DNA of 64,000 nt from an uncultured Clostridia bacterium (lineage in GTDB: Bacteria > Bacillota > Clostridia > Saccharofermentanales > Saccharofermentanaceae). A model generated the notes under the pieces. That model ran no database searches and was not told where the DNA came from. It worked only from the letters and a program-made list of their open reading frames with translations. The position numbers and the translations under genes were made by a program. This document shows positions 44,255 to 52,889 of this stretch, one piece after another (the stretch's first letter is position 1; each line of letters starts with the position of its first letter). The DNA lies in assembly GCA_946537885.1 (NCBI GenBank), contig CAMNGC010000001.1:209829-273828 (forward strand). Direction: 5' to 3'.

Positions 44255-46342
44255 ATGAGTAATCCCGCAGAGATCTTCGGCGAGCTTGTCTTCAGCGAGA
44301 GCGTCATGAAGGAGAGACTTCCCAAGGAGACTTTTAAGGAAGTCAAGAATGCCATCGACAACGGTAAGCGACTCTCACCTGAGGCAGCAGGAGTTGTTGC
44401 CAATGAGATGAAGCAGTGGGCCATTGAGAAGGGTGCCACACATTATACACACTGGTTCCAGCCTATGACCGGTGTCACGGCAGAGAAGCACGACAGTTTT
44501 ATATCGCCCAAGGATGACGGCAATGTGATCTTAAGCTTCTCCGGAAAGGAATTGACACAGGGAGAGCCGGATGCATCTTCTTTCCCTTCAGGCGGCTTAA
44601 GGGCAACATTTGAAGCGAGAGGCTACACGGCCTGGGATCCCACATCCTTCGCTTTCCTGAAGGACGGGGTGCTCTGTATCCCGACAGCCTTCTGCTCCTA
44701 TGGAGGCGAGGCGCTCGACAAGAAGACTCCGCTCCTAAGGTCTATGGAAGCTATCAATAAACAGGCGATGAGGGTCTTGAAGCTTTTCGGAAATGATGAT
44801 GTCAAAAGTGTAAAGACGACAGTCGGTCCCGAGCAGGAATACTTCCTCATAGATGCTGAAGGTTATAATGCCAGAAGAGACTTGATCTATACGGGCAGGA
44901 CCTTGTTCGGAGCACCGCCGCCGAAGGGCCAGCAGATGGAGGATCACTATTTCGGAGCGATCAAGCCGAGAGTACAGGCCTTCATGAAGGATCTGAACGA
45001 TGAGCTCTGGAAGTTGGGTATTCTTGCCACAACAGAGCATAACGAGGTAGCACCTTCGCAGCACGAGCTGGCACCTATCTTTACTACGACCAACATTGCA
45101 ACCGATCACAATCAGCTTACTATGGAGATCATGAAGAAGGTAGCCCAGAAGCATGGTCTTGTATGCCTCCTGCACGAGAAGCCTTTCGCAGGTATCAACG
45201 GCTCCGGTAAGCATAACAACTGGTCCATCAGCACGGATACCGGCATCAATCTTCTTGAACCCGGCGATACCCCTTACGAGAACGCTCAGTTCTTGCTCTT
45301 CCTGATGGCGGTCATAAAGGCGGTTGATGAATATCAGGACATGCTTCGTATCTCTGTAGCTTCCGCGGGAAATGATCACAGACTGGGAGCCAATGAAGCG
45401 CCTCCGGCTGTCATCTCGATCTTCTTAGGTTCCGAGCTTACGGAGATCCTTGATGCTATAGAGAGTGATATACCCTATGGCGGAAGAGAGAAGGAGATCA
45501 TGAAGATCGGCGTTCATGTCCTGCCGAAGTTTCCCAAGGATACAACAGATCGTAACAGGACATCGCCCTTTGCTTTTACCGGTAATAAGTTCGAATTCCG
45601 TATGCTGGGGTCGGCATCATCGGTCGCATTGCCCAATACAGTCCTTAACACGGCGGTAGCTGAGAGCCTTAAGCAGTATTCGGATATTCTCGAAAAGGCC
45701 GACGACTTTACTGCAGCTCTGCATGATCTGATTAGAAGCGAGATCACCGCTCACAAGAGGATCATCTTCAACGGCAACGGATATGACGACGCCTGGATCG
45801 AGGAAGCAGAGAAGAGAGGCTTGTCCAATCTTAAGACAACACCTGATGCGGTCGCACACTATCTGGACGAGAAGAATGTCAAGCTCTTTACTGACCACAA
45901 GGTTTATTCTGAGGTTGAGATGCAGTCCCGTCACGAGGTCTTCCTTGATAAGTATTGTAAGCTCCTTCATATCGAGGCGCAGACGATGCTGGAGATGGCT
46001 ATCCAGGATATCATTCCCGCAGTTTCTTCCTACTCGGCAGAGCTTGCCGGCAGTATCAATGTAAAGCAGGATGCAGGTGTGGATGTAACTTTCGAGAAGG
46101 CTCAGCTTGAGCTCATATCTGCTGATCTCAAGAGTGCCTACGAGAAGTATTCTGCTCTTAATAAGTCGCTTGATCAGGTCGAGTCCGAGAGCTGTTTCGT
46201 AAAGAAGGCTGACGGCTACAAGGATGTGATCAAGAAGGAGATGGATGAGCTTCGCGAAGTCTGCGATAAGCTCGAAGGGGAGACGGCTTCCGACTATTGG
46301 CCTTTCCCGACATACGGCGAGTTGCTTTTCGCCGTAAGATAA
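44255..46342 (+). CDS. glnN: Type III glutamine synthetase
   Basis: 695 residues, normal for GSIII. Recognisable motifs: [56 protein letters not shown] and [17 protein letters not shown], all in order. Forms glutamine from glutamate, ammonium and ATP in a double-ring complex. The start has AAGGAGTG eight bases upstream. It is divergent from glnA, giving two unrelated-size glutamine synthetases back to back, and is followed by the ammonium transporter. Control by its leader attenuator is inferred. Confidence 0.97.
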   Translation: MSNPAEIFGELVFSESVMKERLPKETFKEVKNAIDNGKRLSPEAAGVVANEMKQWAIEKGATHYTHWFQPMTGVTAEKHDSFISPKDDGNVILSFSGKELTQGEPDASSFPSGGLRATFEARGYTAWDPTSFAFLKDGVLCIPTAFCSYGGEALDKKTPLLRSMEAINKQAMRVLKLFGNDDVKSVKTTVGPEQEYFLIDAEGYNARRDLIYTGRTLFGAPPPKGQQMEDHYFGAIKPRVQAFMKDLNDELWKLGILATTEHNEVAPSQHELAPIFTTTNIATDHNQLTMEIMKKVAQKHGLVCLLHEKPFAGINGSGKHNNWSISTDTGINLLEPGDTPYENAQFLLFLMAVIKAVDEYQDMLRISVASAGNDHRLGANEAPPAVISIFLGSELTEILDAIESDIPYGGREKEIMKIGVHVLPKFPKDTTDRNRTSPFAFTGNKFEFRMLGSASSVALPNTVLNTAVAESLKQYSDILEKADDFTAALHDLIRSEITAHKRIIFNGNGYDDAWIEEAEKRGLSNLKTTPDAVAHYLDEKNVKLFTDHKVYSEVEMQSRHEVFLDKYCKLLHIEAQTMLEMAIQDIIPAVSSYSAELAGSINVKQDAGVDVTFEKAQLELISADLKSAYEKYSALNKSLDQVESESCFVKKADGYKDVIKKEMDELREVCDKLEGETASDYWPFPTYGELLFAVR

Positions 46343-46375
46343 GCGCTTTAATCAAGCATATAAAACCACAGGCCT

Positions 46376-46414
46376 ACGGCAGTCCGGTGCGAGAGTATCG
46401 GGCTGCCGTTCTTT
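46376..46414 (+). terminator. Terminator between glnN and amt, possible amt attenuator
   Basis: ACGGCAG (46376-46382) pairs with CTGCCGT (46403-46409) and inner CCGGT pairs with ATCGG, followed by TTCTTT. It ends 24 bases before the amt ATG, a distance like that of the gltB and glnN attenuators, but no A1/G4 hexaloop hairpin was found. A TATAAA lies at 46359 without a good -35 box. Confidence 0.7.
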
Positions 46415-46438
46415 GTGAGAAAGAAAGAGGAAAAGAAA

Positions 46439-48220
46439 ATGGAAAGTGAAATCACAACAATGATCACCGAGACCGTGAATTCTCAGGTCTTCGGTATCTG
46501 GTTCCTGATAGGAGCCGCGCTTGTTTTCTTCATGCAGGCAGGCTTTGCCATGTTGGAGGCGGGCTTTTGCAGGATCAAGAATACAGGTAACATACTGATG
46601 AAGAATCTGATGGATTTCTGTATCGGTACAGTCTGCTTTATGCTTCTGGGCTTTGGCCTTATGATGAGTGAAGATATGCTCTTCGGCTTTGTGGGTATTC
46701 CCAATCTTGATATCTTTACGGATTTCTCGGGATTTATGGAATCCAATGCATCGAGCTTTGTCTTTAATCTTGTATTCTGTGCGACTGCCGCGACTATTGT
46801 GTCCGGCGCCATGGCAGAGAGAACGAAGTTCAGTTCCTACTGTATCTATTCGGCGGTATTGTCGCTGATCGTATATCCCATTGAGGCAGGCTGGACATGG
46901 AATTCCAACGGTTGGCTGGCCAAACTCGGATTTATTGATTTCGCAGGTTCCGCATGTATTCATACCGTTGGCGGTGTAGCAGCTCTTATCGGCGCGATAA
47001 TGGTAGGTCCCCGTATCGGTAAGTATGTTCGTAACAGTGAAGGAAAGGTCGTCAAGGTAAATGCCATCCAGGGTCACAATATCCCCATCGGCGCTCTGGG
47101 CTGCTTTATCCTCTGGTTCGGCTGGTACGGATTTAACGGAGCTGCAGCAACATCTCTTCCCCAGTTGGCAGCTATCTTCCTCACAACTACTATTGCCCCT
47201 GCTCTTGCAACAGTAACTTGCATGCTCTTTACCTGGATCAAGAATGGCAAGCCTGATGTGTCCATGTGTATCAATGCCTCTCTGGCAGGTCTTGTCTGCG
47301 TGACAGCCGGTTGTCATGCCATCGATGCAGTAGGAGCTTCCATAGAAGGTATTATCTCAGGTCTTCTCGTAGTCCTCGTTGTTGAATTCCTGGATCTTAA
47401 GCTCCATATCGACGATCCTGTCGGAGCCTGCGGCGTTCACCTTGCCAACGGTATATCAGGTACTCTCCTTGCAGGCCTTCTTGCAACAAATAAGAGCTCT
47501 CTCGGCGTAGACGGACCTATTTACGCTCTGATCCATGGTACGAGCTTTAAGGAGGGCATGAAGGTCTTCGGCACACAGTGTCTGGGTATCTCGGCTATCG
47601 TCGCTTGGACTGCAGTTCTGATGATCATTACATTTAAGATCATCATTGCAACTAATGGTCTTCGTGTATCCAGAGAGGAAGAGATCGAAGGTCTTGATGC
47701 TACTGAGCATGGTCTGCCGACAGCCTATGCCGGCTTCCATCTTGCTCCTCAGGCTATCGTGGAGGAGACAGAGCCTGTTACGGTTACGGGCGATGTACCG
47801 CTTGCAGAGGCTGTTGAAGTTAAGGCGGTTCCTTCCTGGGAGCAGCCGGTAACAGCGGACGGGCACGCCTATTCCAAGATCGATATCGTATGCCGCGAGT
47901 CGCGATTGGATAATCTCAAGAATGCTCTTATGGGAATAGGCATCACAGGTATGACCGTAACTCACGTAATGGGCTGCGGTATCCAGAAGGGAAGACAGGA
48001 ATTCTATCGTGGCGTTCCCGTGGAAGCCTCTTTGTTGCCTAAGGTTCAGATAAGTGTAGTTGTCAGCGCGGTACCGGTTCAGACTGTAATCGACACTGCC
48101 AAGAAGGTTCTTTATACCGGACATATCGGTGACGGTAAGATCTTCGTATATAACGTCTTGAATGTAGTTAAGATCAGGACCGGTGAGGAGGGCTTCATGG
48201 CTCTTCAGGACATTGAATAA
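46439..48220 (+). CDS. amt: Ammonium transporter with fused C-terminal PII (GlnK) domain
   Basis: 593 residues. ATG 46439 has AAAGAGG eight bases upstream; the upstream GTG at 46415 falls directly behind the terminator. Residues ~1-420 are an Amt channel with eleven membrane helices and the twin pore histidines in CIHTVGG and GVHLANG. After a ~55-residue linker, residues ~475-593 are a PII domain. It has the T-loop QKGRQEFYRG (Tyr kept), LPKVQISVVV, and the nucleotide-binding IGDGKIFVY and KIRTGEEG. PII proteins bind ATP/ADP and 2-oxoglutarate and block Amt; the fusion puts sensor and channel in one chain. It is downstream of glnN. Confidence 0.95.
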   Translation: MESEITTMITETVNSQVFGIWFLIGAALVFFMQAGFAMLEAGFCRIKNTGNILMKNLMDFCIGTVCFMLLGFGLMMSEDMLFGFVGIPNLDIFTDFSGFMESNASSFVFNLVFCATAATIVSGAMAERTKFSSYCIYSAVLSLIVYPIEAGWTWNSNGWLAKLGFIDFAGSACIHTVGGVAALIGAIMVGPRIGKYVRNSEGKVVKVNAIQGHNIPIGALGCFILWFGWYGFNGAAATSLPQLAAIFLTTTIAPALATVTCMLFTWIKNGKPDVSMCINASLAGLVCVTAGCHAIDAVGASIEGIISGLLVVLVVEFLDLKLHIDDPVGACGVHLANGISGTLLAGLLATNKSSLGVDGPIYALIHGTSFKEGMKVFGTQCLGISAIVAWTAVLMIITFKIIIATNGLRVSREEEIEGLDATEHGLPTAYAGFHLAPQAIVEETEPVTVTGDVPLAEAVEVKAVPSWEQPVTADGHAYSKIDIVCRESRLDNLKNALMGIGITGMTVTHVMGCGIQKGRQEFYRGVPVEASLLPKVQISVVVSAVPVQTVIDTAKKVLYTGHIGDGKIFVYNVLNVVKIRTGEEGFMALQDIE

Positions 48221-48248
48221 TAAGTCATCAGTCATACGCCTTTCATAG

Positions 48249-48287
48249 CGAAAGCGGTCGTCTCGGGTGAGGCGGCCGCTTTCTTTG
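48249..48287 (+). terminator. Intrinsic terminator after amt
   Basis: GAAAGCGGTCGTCTC (48249-48263) pairs over 15 positions, with three G-T pairs, with GAGGCGGCCGCTTTC (48269-48283) around GGGT, followed by TTTG. Confidence 0.85.
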
Positions 48288-48310
48288 TCTTTTGCTGTCT
48301 GGAAAGCGGA

Positions 48311-48415
48311 TTGTCTACAAACCATGTCACTGTTTTTCGAAAATGTAGACAAAAAGTGCTGTTTTGAGGGACTGTCTACAAAACATGTCTCCGTTTTACA
48401 AAAATGTAGACAAAT
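48311..48415. repeat. Two copies of a ~44-base element with TTGTCTAC/GTAGACAA ends
   Basis: Copy 1 (48311-48354) and copy 2 (48372-48415) each begin with (T/C)TGTCTACAAA, continue CATGTC and GTTTT, and end AAAATGTAGACAA. Each is an imperfect inverted repeat and the two are direct repeats about 61 bases apart. No gene is supported in 48288-48511; the open frames there are low-complexity by-products of the repeat. Confidence 0.7.
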
Positions 48416-48511
48416 AAGGCATTTTTGGGAGACAAGCCCCAAGAAGTCAGTTCACGACAAATCCTCTGTGACTTCGATCTCACCGTCGAGGCTGGGACAG
48501 ACCCCGGGGCC

Positions 48512-48916
48512 TCAGATCACCACGAATCCCTTGCTTGACAGATAGTCCTCCATCTCATCGAAATCATGGGCGTGGAAGACCGCAATGGGATTACCGAGTT
48601 CTCGATTGTAGGACAGATAGAGATAGTCGATATTGATGTTGCTGGCGGCGATATCTGCCAGCAGGCGATCGAGACTGCCGGGTTCGTCGCCGATATTAAC
48701 AGCTATGACAGGATCCAAGCGGCACATATAACCCTTGTTTCTGAGAAGCTCCTCGGTGCGACCGGGTTCGTCCGAGATTAGGCGGACTATTCCGAATTCC
48801 GCGCTGTCATTTGTGACAAGCGCGCTGACATTAATACCTGCGCCTGCGATCAGGGATGTGATCTGTCCCATGGAGCCCTTCTTGTTCTCTGCAAAAATAG
48901 AAACTTGTGTAAGCAT
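48512..48916 (-). CDS. Tandem ACT-domain protein
   Basis: 134 residues, made of two ACT-like units: residues 3-68 (QVSIFAENKKGSMGQITSLI) and 70-134 (AVNIGDEPGSLDRLLADIAA). Such stand-alone proteins bind amino acids and are common in Clostridia, often near phenylacetate-CoA ligase; none is present here. The ligand is unknown. It stands alone on the minus strand. Confidence 0.85.
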   Translation of the reverse strand: MLTQVSIFAENKKGSMGQITSLIAGAGINVSALVTNDSAEFGIVRLISDEPGRTEELLRNKGYMCRLDPVIAVNIGDEPGSLDRLLADIAASNINIDYLYLSYNRELGNPIAVFHAHDFDEMEDYLSSKGFVVI

Positions 48917-48982
48917 ATTTATCTCCGATCTTTATATTTAGTAACACATGTTAGTGGATTATACCATATTTTCAGTTAGCCA

Positions 48983-49043
48983 TTGACAACTGATCGAAAA
49001 TAAGTAAAATGGACTTGCGACCGAAACGATAAAATGGTCGCAA
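48983..49043 (+). promoter_or_regulatory. Promoter and likely operator of the TetR-ABC operon
   Basis: TTGACA (48983-48988) and TAAAAT (49005-49010) are 16 bp apart. The perfect dyad TTGCGACC (49015-49022) / GGTCGCAA (49036-49043), with 13 bases between, covers the expected transcription start. This is a typical place for a TetR-family repressor to bind its own promoter. Confidence 0.7.
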
Positions 49044-49075
49044 AGGGATAAAACCACTAACTATGGGAGGATAGG

Positions 49076-49744
49076 ATGTCACCTTCGAGAGTCTTCAATG
49101 AAGCCGAGAAACAAGAGCTGGAAAGACGCATGCTGGAAATGGCCGTACCGCTTCTTGAGAAATACGGTATGACTCATATGTCCGTGGATAAGATCACATC
49201 CGCAGTCGGTATCGGCAAGAGCACCTTCTATAATTTCTTCTCTTCCAAAGAGGAGTATGTTAACAGGGCTCTGGATATGAACCGCATGTTGATCCTAAGA
49301 CAGCTTGATGAGAAATATCCGGCGGACAGGAAGATGAAGCCGAGGGAGCTTTTCGAGTTCCTGAATAACATACTCGGCAGTGACTCTATCTATCGTAAGT
49401 TCGCGCCGGAAGATGAGAGAAAACTTTACGAAGCGGATAAAGCGATAGGAAAAGATCTGGATCTTGAGCGAGAGAAGATGATATCGAGATTTATCTTCAG
49501 TCATGTCGAAGGCGTGAAGAGCGAAGAAGAGCTTGATTATGCCCTGATAACAAATCTCGTGAAACTGACGCAGATAGCATATGAGAACGAGTATCTCTTT
49601 CATGATTCGGCAATGGAGAGGATGCAGACGACTCTTAAGAAGAAACTCTGTGAGATCTGCATCAAAGATGAATATCAGGATGAGGTCATGAATTATCTTG
49701 ATGAATATGAGAAAGAAATAACAGATAAAAAGAAAGGGGAATAA
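49076..49744 (+). CDS. TetR-family transcription regulator
   Basis: 222 residues. The N-terminal helix-turn-helix is at about residues 33-58 (MSVDKITSAVGIGKSTFYNF followed by FSSKEEYV), the TetR_N signature. The C-terminal helical domain (ligand and dimer part) is not similar to a family I recognise. It lies three bases upstream of an ABC ATPase gene and downstream of a perfect 8-bp dyad. It therefore probably represses its own operon and responds to a substrate of the exporter. Confidence 0.85.
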   Translation: MSPSRVFNEAEKQELERRMLEMAVPLLEKYGMTHMSVDKITSAVGIGKSTFYNFFSSKEEYVNRALDMNRMLILRQLDEKYPADRKMKPRELFEFLNNILGSDSIYRKFAPEDERKLYEADKAIGKDLDLEREKMISRFIFSHVEGVKSEEELDYALITNLVKLTQIAYENEYLFHDSAMERMQTTLKKKLCEICIKDEYQDEVMNYLDEYEKEITDKKKGE

Positions 49745-49747
49745 AGG

Positions 49748-50452
49748 ATGGCGACAATAGTTGAATTTAAGGATGTCGTAAAGGAATACGGAGAAGGGGA
49801 CGGCAAACAGATAGCTGTAAACCATGTGGATTTTACTATAGACGAAGGTGAATTCGTCGTAATTCTCGGACAGTCCGGTGCCGGTAAATCTACGGTTCTT
49901 AATATGCTCGGAGGAATGGACAGTCCCACATCCGGCAAGGTGATAGTTGACGGTCAGGAAGTATCGTCCATGAATGACAGCTGCCTGTCGGACTACAGGG
50001 CGGTCAAGGTCGGATTCATCTTTCAGTTTTATAACCTGATACCCAGCCTCACGGCTCTGGAGAATGTGGCTCTCACCAAGAGTATCGTTAAGGACGCGGC
50101 TGATCCCGAGGAGATGCTTGAGCTTGTAGGGCTTAAGGAACACGCACGTAAATTCCCGTCCCAGATGTCAGGCGGAGAACAGCAGCGAGTATCGATCGCC
50201 AGAGCTCTTGCCAAGAAGCCCAGGATAATCTTAGGTGATGAACCCACGGGCGCTCTTGATTCCGAGACAGGTAAGATCGTTCTGCAGCTTCTGGCTGACA
50301 TGTCCCGTAAGAATGGTAATACCGTCATTCTTGTTACGCATAATGCGGATATCGCCAAGTGCGCAGACAAGGTCATCAGGATGAAGAATGGCAAGATACG
50401 CGAGATCAGGATCAACGAGAAACCGCTTTCCGTAGAGGAGGTGGAGTGGTAA
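49748..50452 (+). CDS. ABC transporter ATP-binding subunit (LolD/MacB-like)
   Basis: 234 residues. Walker A GQSGAGKST (about 38-46), Q-loop region IFQFYNLIPSLT, signature MSGGEQQRVSIARALAKK, Walker B ILGDEPTGALD and switch His in ILVTHNADI. This belongs to the ATPase family that works with FtsX-like permeases. It overlaps the permease gene by one base and follows the TetR gene by three. Confidence 0.93.
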   Translation: MATIVEFKDVVKEYGEGDGKQIAVNHVDFTIDEGEFVVILGQSGAGKSTVLNMLGGMDSPTSGKVIVDGQEVSSMNDSCLSDYRAVKVGFIFQFYNLIPSLTALENVALTKSIVKDAADPEEMLELVGLKEHARKFPSQMSGGEQQRVSIARALAKKPRIILGDEPTGALDSETGKIVLQLLADMSRKNGNTVILVTHNADIAKCADKVIRMKNGKIREIRINEKPLSVEEVEW

Positions 50453-52794
50453 TGCTGGCTCGTAAGATGCTTCGTGAGATAAAGGCCAATAAGGGCCAGT
50501 TTATCTCTATTTGGCTTTTATCTTTTCTTGCGGTGTTTGTTTTCGCTGCTTTTTATTCTGAGGTAGTCGGTTGTCGGAATGCGGTTAAGGAATTCGGTAA
50601 AGATACAAATCTCGCTGACGCCTGGATCTACAGTGAAGGTTTCAGCGAGGCTGATCTTGAGGCTGTAAGGGCTCTTGTCTTTGTGGAAGATGCTCAGCTT
50701 CGGACGGAACTTAAGGGAACTGCGCCTGACCAGGATGGCGTTCAGACCAATGTCTACATTATGGACGAGAGTCTTGTTATCGTGCCCCGGACTGTGGAGG
50801 GCGAGGACTTTGATCCGCAGGACGAAGACGGTATCTGGCTTAATGCTTCTTTCGCTGATGCATGGGATATAAGTCTTGGAGATAGTTTCAGATTCGAATA
50901 TAACGGGATGACCTTCGAGAAGCCTGTCAAGGGGTTGATCATGACTCCCGAATATGCATATACGAGAGCCGATAATGATTCGGATATCAATCTTAAGAAT
51001 CTTGCATATGTCTATGTGGGGAAGGCGGGAGTCGAGCATAGTGAACTGCTTCCCAACACCACGCTCCTGATCACATTGACGGATGAGGGACATGACTATG
51101 CGATAAGTAACAGGAGTAAGAGCGAAAAGAATGATAATCCGGCTCTCTTCTACGAGCCGCAGATCGCAGAAGCCCTTGGCGGGAACTACTCGGTCATGAT
51201 CGATAAGAGCTCCATTGAGGGTATACAGAAATTCGATTCCGAGTTAGATCAGCACGAGACATTCTCATACGGCTTCTCCGTAGTATTTGTTGTTATCGCC
51301 ATGTTGGTGATCGCTACGAGCATGAGTCGTCTCGTGGAGAGACAGAGAACTCAGATCGGTACAATGAATGCCATCGGAATGAAGAAACATAAGATCGTTA
51401 TGCACTATATGTCATACAGTTTTATCGTCTCTTTGACAGGCGCGGCAGTCGGTCTGATCGCCGGCCCCATTCTGGCGGATTGGCTGATAGACATAGTCAT
51501 CGACGACTGGTACATCGTCCCCGACCTCCATGCCAGCCTGTCCCCCATGTGTTATATCCTCGCTGCGGCTATTGTAGTATTGTGTACCGGTACTTCGTAT
51601 TTCAGCTGCCGTAAGCTCATGAAAGTTCACCCTGCCGAGGTGCTCCGTCCCGCTTCTCCGAAGAAGGCCCGTCGCAATCCTCTGGAGAGATTTGCTTTCT
51701 GGAACAAGCTCAGCTTCAGTACTGCATATAATCTTCGTGATGTATTCAGATATCCCATGCGCGCATTGATGGGCATTGTCGGAACCTGTGTCGGCATGGT
51801 GCTTATCCTCTATTCTTTCGGTTGCTATGTTCTGGTGAATCAGCTTGTGGAATGGAACTTTGATAGGATCCAGACTTATGATTATGAGATGGTGCTCTCC
51901 GGTGATCAGGACTTGACCTACTATGACAGCCTTGCGGACGAAGTGGACGGCGAATTGATTATGCAGGATTTTATCGAGATCGCGACCGAGGTCGGAGGTG
52001 ACGATAAGAGCAAACAGAATATCACCGTGATCGAAGGAAACGGACTGTTTAATATCACCGGCAAGGATACGGAAATAACCCAGATGAAACCGGGCTATGT
52101 TGCTATTACCAATCGACTGGCAAAGAGTATGGGTGTAGGCGTCGGCGATAAGATCTACTGGCATATCTATTCCAAAAACACCTGGTACGAGTCGGAGATC
52201 GGTCTTATAAACAGGACTCCCGATACCGCTGGAATTACGATACTGAGAGAAGATCTGGAGGCGGCAGGCTGCGAATTCGTCCCCGGCAGCATCGTCACCA
52301 AGACCGATGTAACTGATTATGAGAACACGCCCGGAGTCAGCGCAGTCTATAACATGGCTAAACTCAAAGACAGTTTTGAAGAAGGCTTTGAAGTAATAAA
52401 TGCTCTGGTAGGTGTCATGGCAAGCTTCTCGATCATTACCATCGTTGTAGTGCTCTACAACTCAGGCAATCTGTCATTCCATGAGCGACTCAAAGAATTC
52501 GCGACTCTCAAGGTCATGGGTCTTCATACAAGAAGCATCCGTAAGATCCTGAATCAGGAGAATATCTGGTTTGCTGTGATCGGCATCGTCCTCGGCATCC
52601 CATGGGCTCAGCCGCTGCTTATAGAGATGATGAACTCCAACGGTGAGAATTTCGATTATTATATGACGATACCTGTCTACCTATATGTCTGCGCGGCGGC
52701 ATTCGTGCTGCTGGTATCCCTGGCCGTAAGCTTCCTCTTCTCCCGCAGGATCAGAGATCTTGACATGGTCGGAACCCTTAAAGGCATCGAGTGA
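50452..52794 (+). CDS. FtsX-like ABC permease
   Basis: 780 residues from ATG 50452, overlapping the ATPase stop (TAATG). An N-terminal transmembrane helix (about 18-38) precedes an extracytoplasmic domain (about 40-270). Three helices follow, then a second N-terminal-like helix (about 440-465) with another extracytoplasmic region, and three final helices. This is the duplicated FtsX/MacB-type arrangement of Gram-positive antimicrobial or lipid exporters. SRLVERQRTQIGTMNAIGMK and KEFATLKVMGLHTRSIRKIL are the coupling-helix motifs. Substrate unknown. Confidence 0.88.
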   Translation: MLARKMLREIKANKGQFISIWLLSFLAVFVFAAFYSEVVGCRNAVKEFGKDTNLADAWIYSEGFSEADLEAVRALVFVEDAQLRTELKGTAPDQDGVQTNVYIMDESLVIVPRTVEGEDFDPQDEDGIWLNASFADAWDISLGDSFRFEYNGMTFEKPVKGLIMTPEYAYTRADNDSDINLKNLAYVYVGKAGVEHSELLPNTTLLITLTDEGHDYAISNRSKSEKNDNPALFYEPQIAEALGGNYSVMIDKSSIEGIQKFDSELDQHETFSYGFSVVFVVIAMLVIATSMSRLVERQRTQIGTMNAIGMKKHKIVMHYMSYSFIVSLTGAAVGLIAGPILADWLIDIVIDDWYIVPDLHASLSPMCYILAAAIVVLCTGTSYFSCRKLMKVHPAEVLRPASPKKARRNPLERFAFWNKLSFSTAYNLRDVFRYPMRALMGIVGTCVGMVLILYSFGCYVLVNQLVEWNFDRIQTYDYEMVLSGDQDLTYYDSLADEVDGELIMQDFIEIATEVGGDDKSKQNITVIEGNGLFNITGKDTEITQMKPGYVAITNRLAKSMGVGVGDKIYWHIYSKNTWYESEIGLINRTPDTAGITILREDLEAAGCEFVPGSIVTKTDVTDYENTPGVSAVYNMAKLKDSFEEGFEVINALVGVMASFSIITIVVVLYNSGNLSFHERLKEFATLKVMGLHTRSIRKILNQENIWFAVIGIVLGIPWAQPLLIEMMNSNGENFDYYMTIPVYLYVCAAAFVLLVSLAVSFLFSRRIRDLDMVGTLKGIE

Positions 52795-52808
52795 TCGAAT
52801 GATCTCAG

Positions 52809-52837
52809 TTCAAAAATGTCCTTGATTGGCATATAAT
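52809..52837 (+). promoter_or_regulatory. Possible promoter of the LacI-GGDEF-EAL gene
   Basis: TATAAT (52832-52837) with TTCAAA (52809-52814) 17 bp upstream. An AGGAGG at 52841-52846 has no start codon at a useful distance, so the working ribosome site is probably the GGGGGG before the TTG at 52890. Confidence 0.45.
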
Positions 52838-52889
52838 ATAAGGAGGAATCGCGGCAGATCAAGAAGCACATAGCGGGGGGCGTTATTGC

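Noticed and set aside
46415..46438. Upstream GTG start for amt
   Set aside because: It lies at the end of the terminator T-tract, without a ribosome site; ATG 46439 has AAAGAGG at proper spacing and begins like other Amt proteins.
48267..48545. Open frame across the repeat pair after amt
   Set aside because: It starts in the amt terminator and is simply the translation of the two repeat copies; it also runs into the ACT gene on the other strand.
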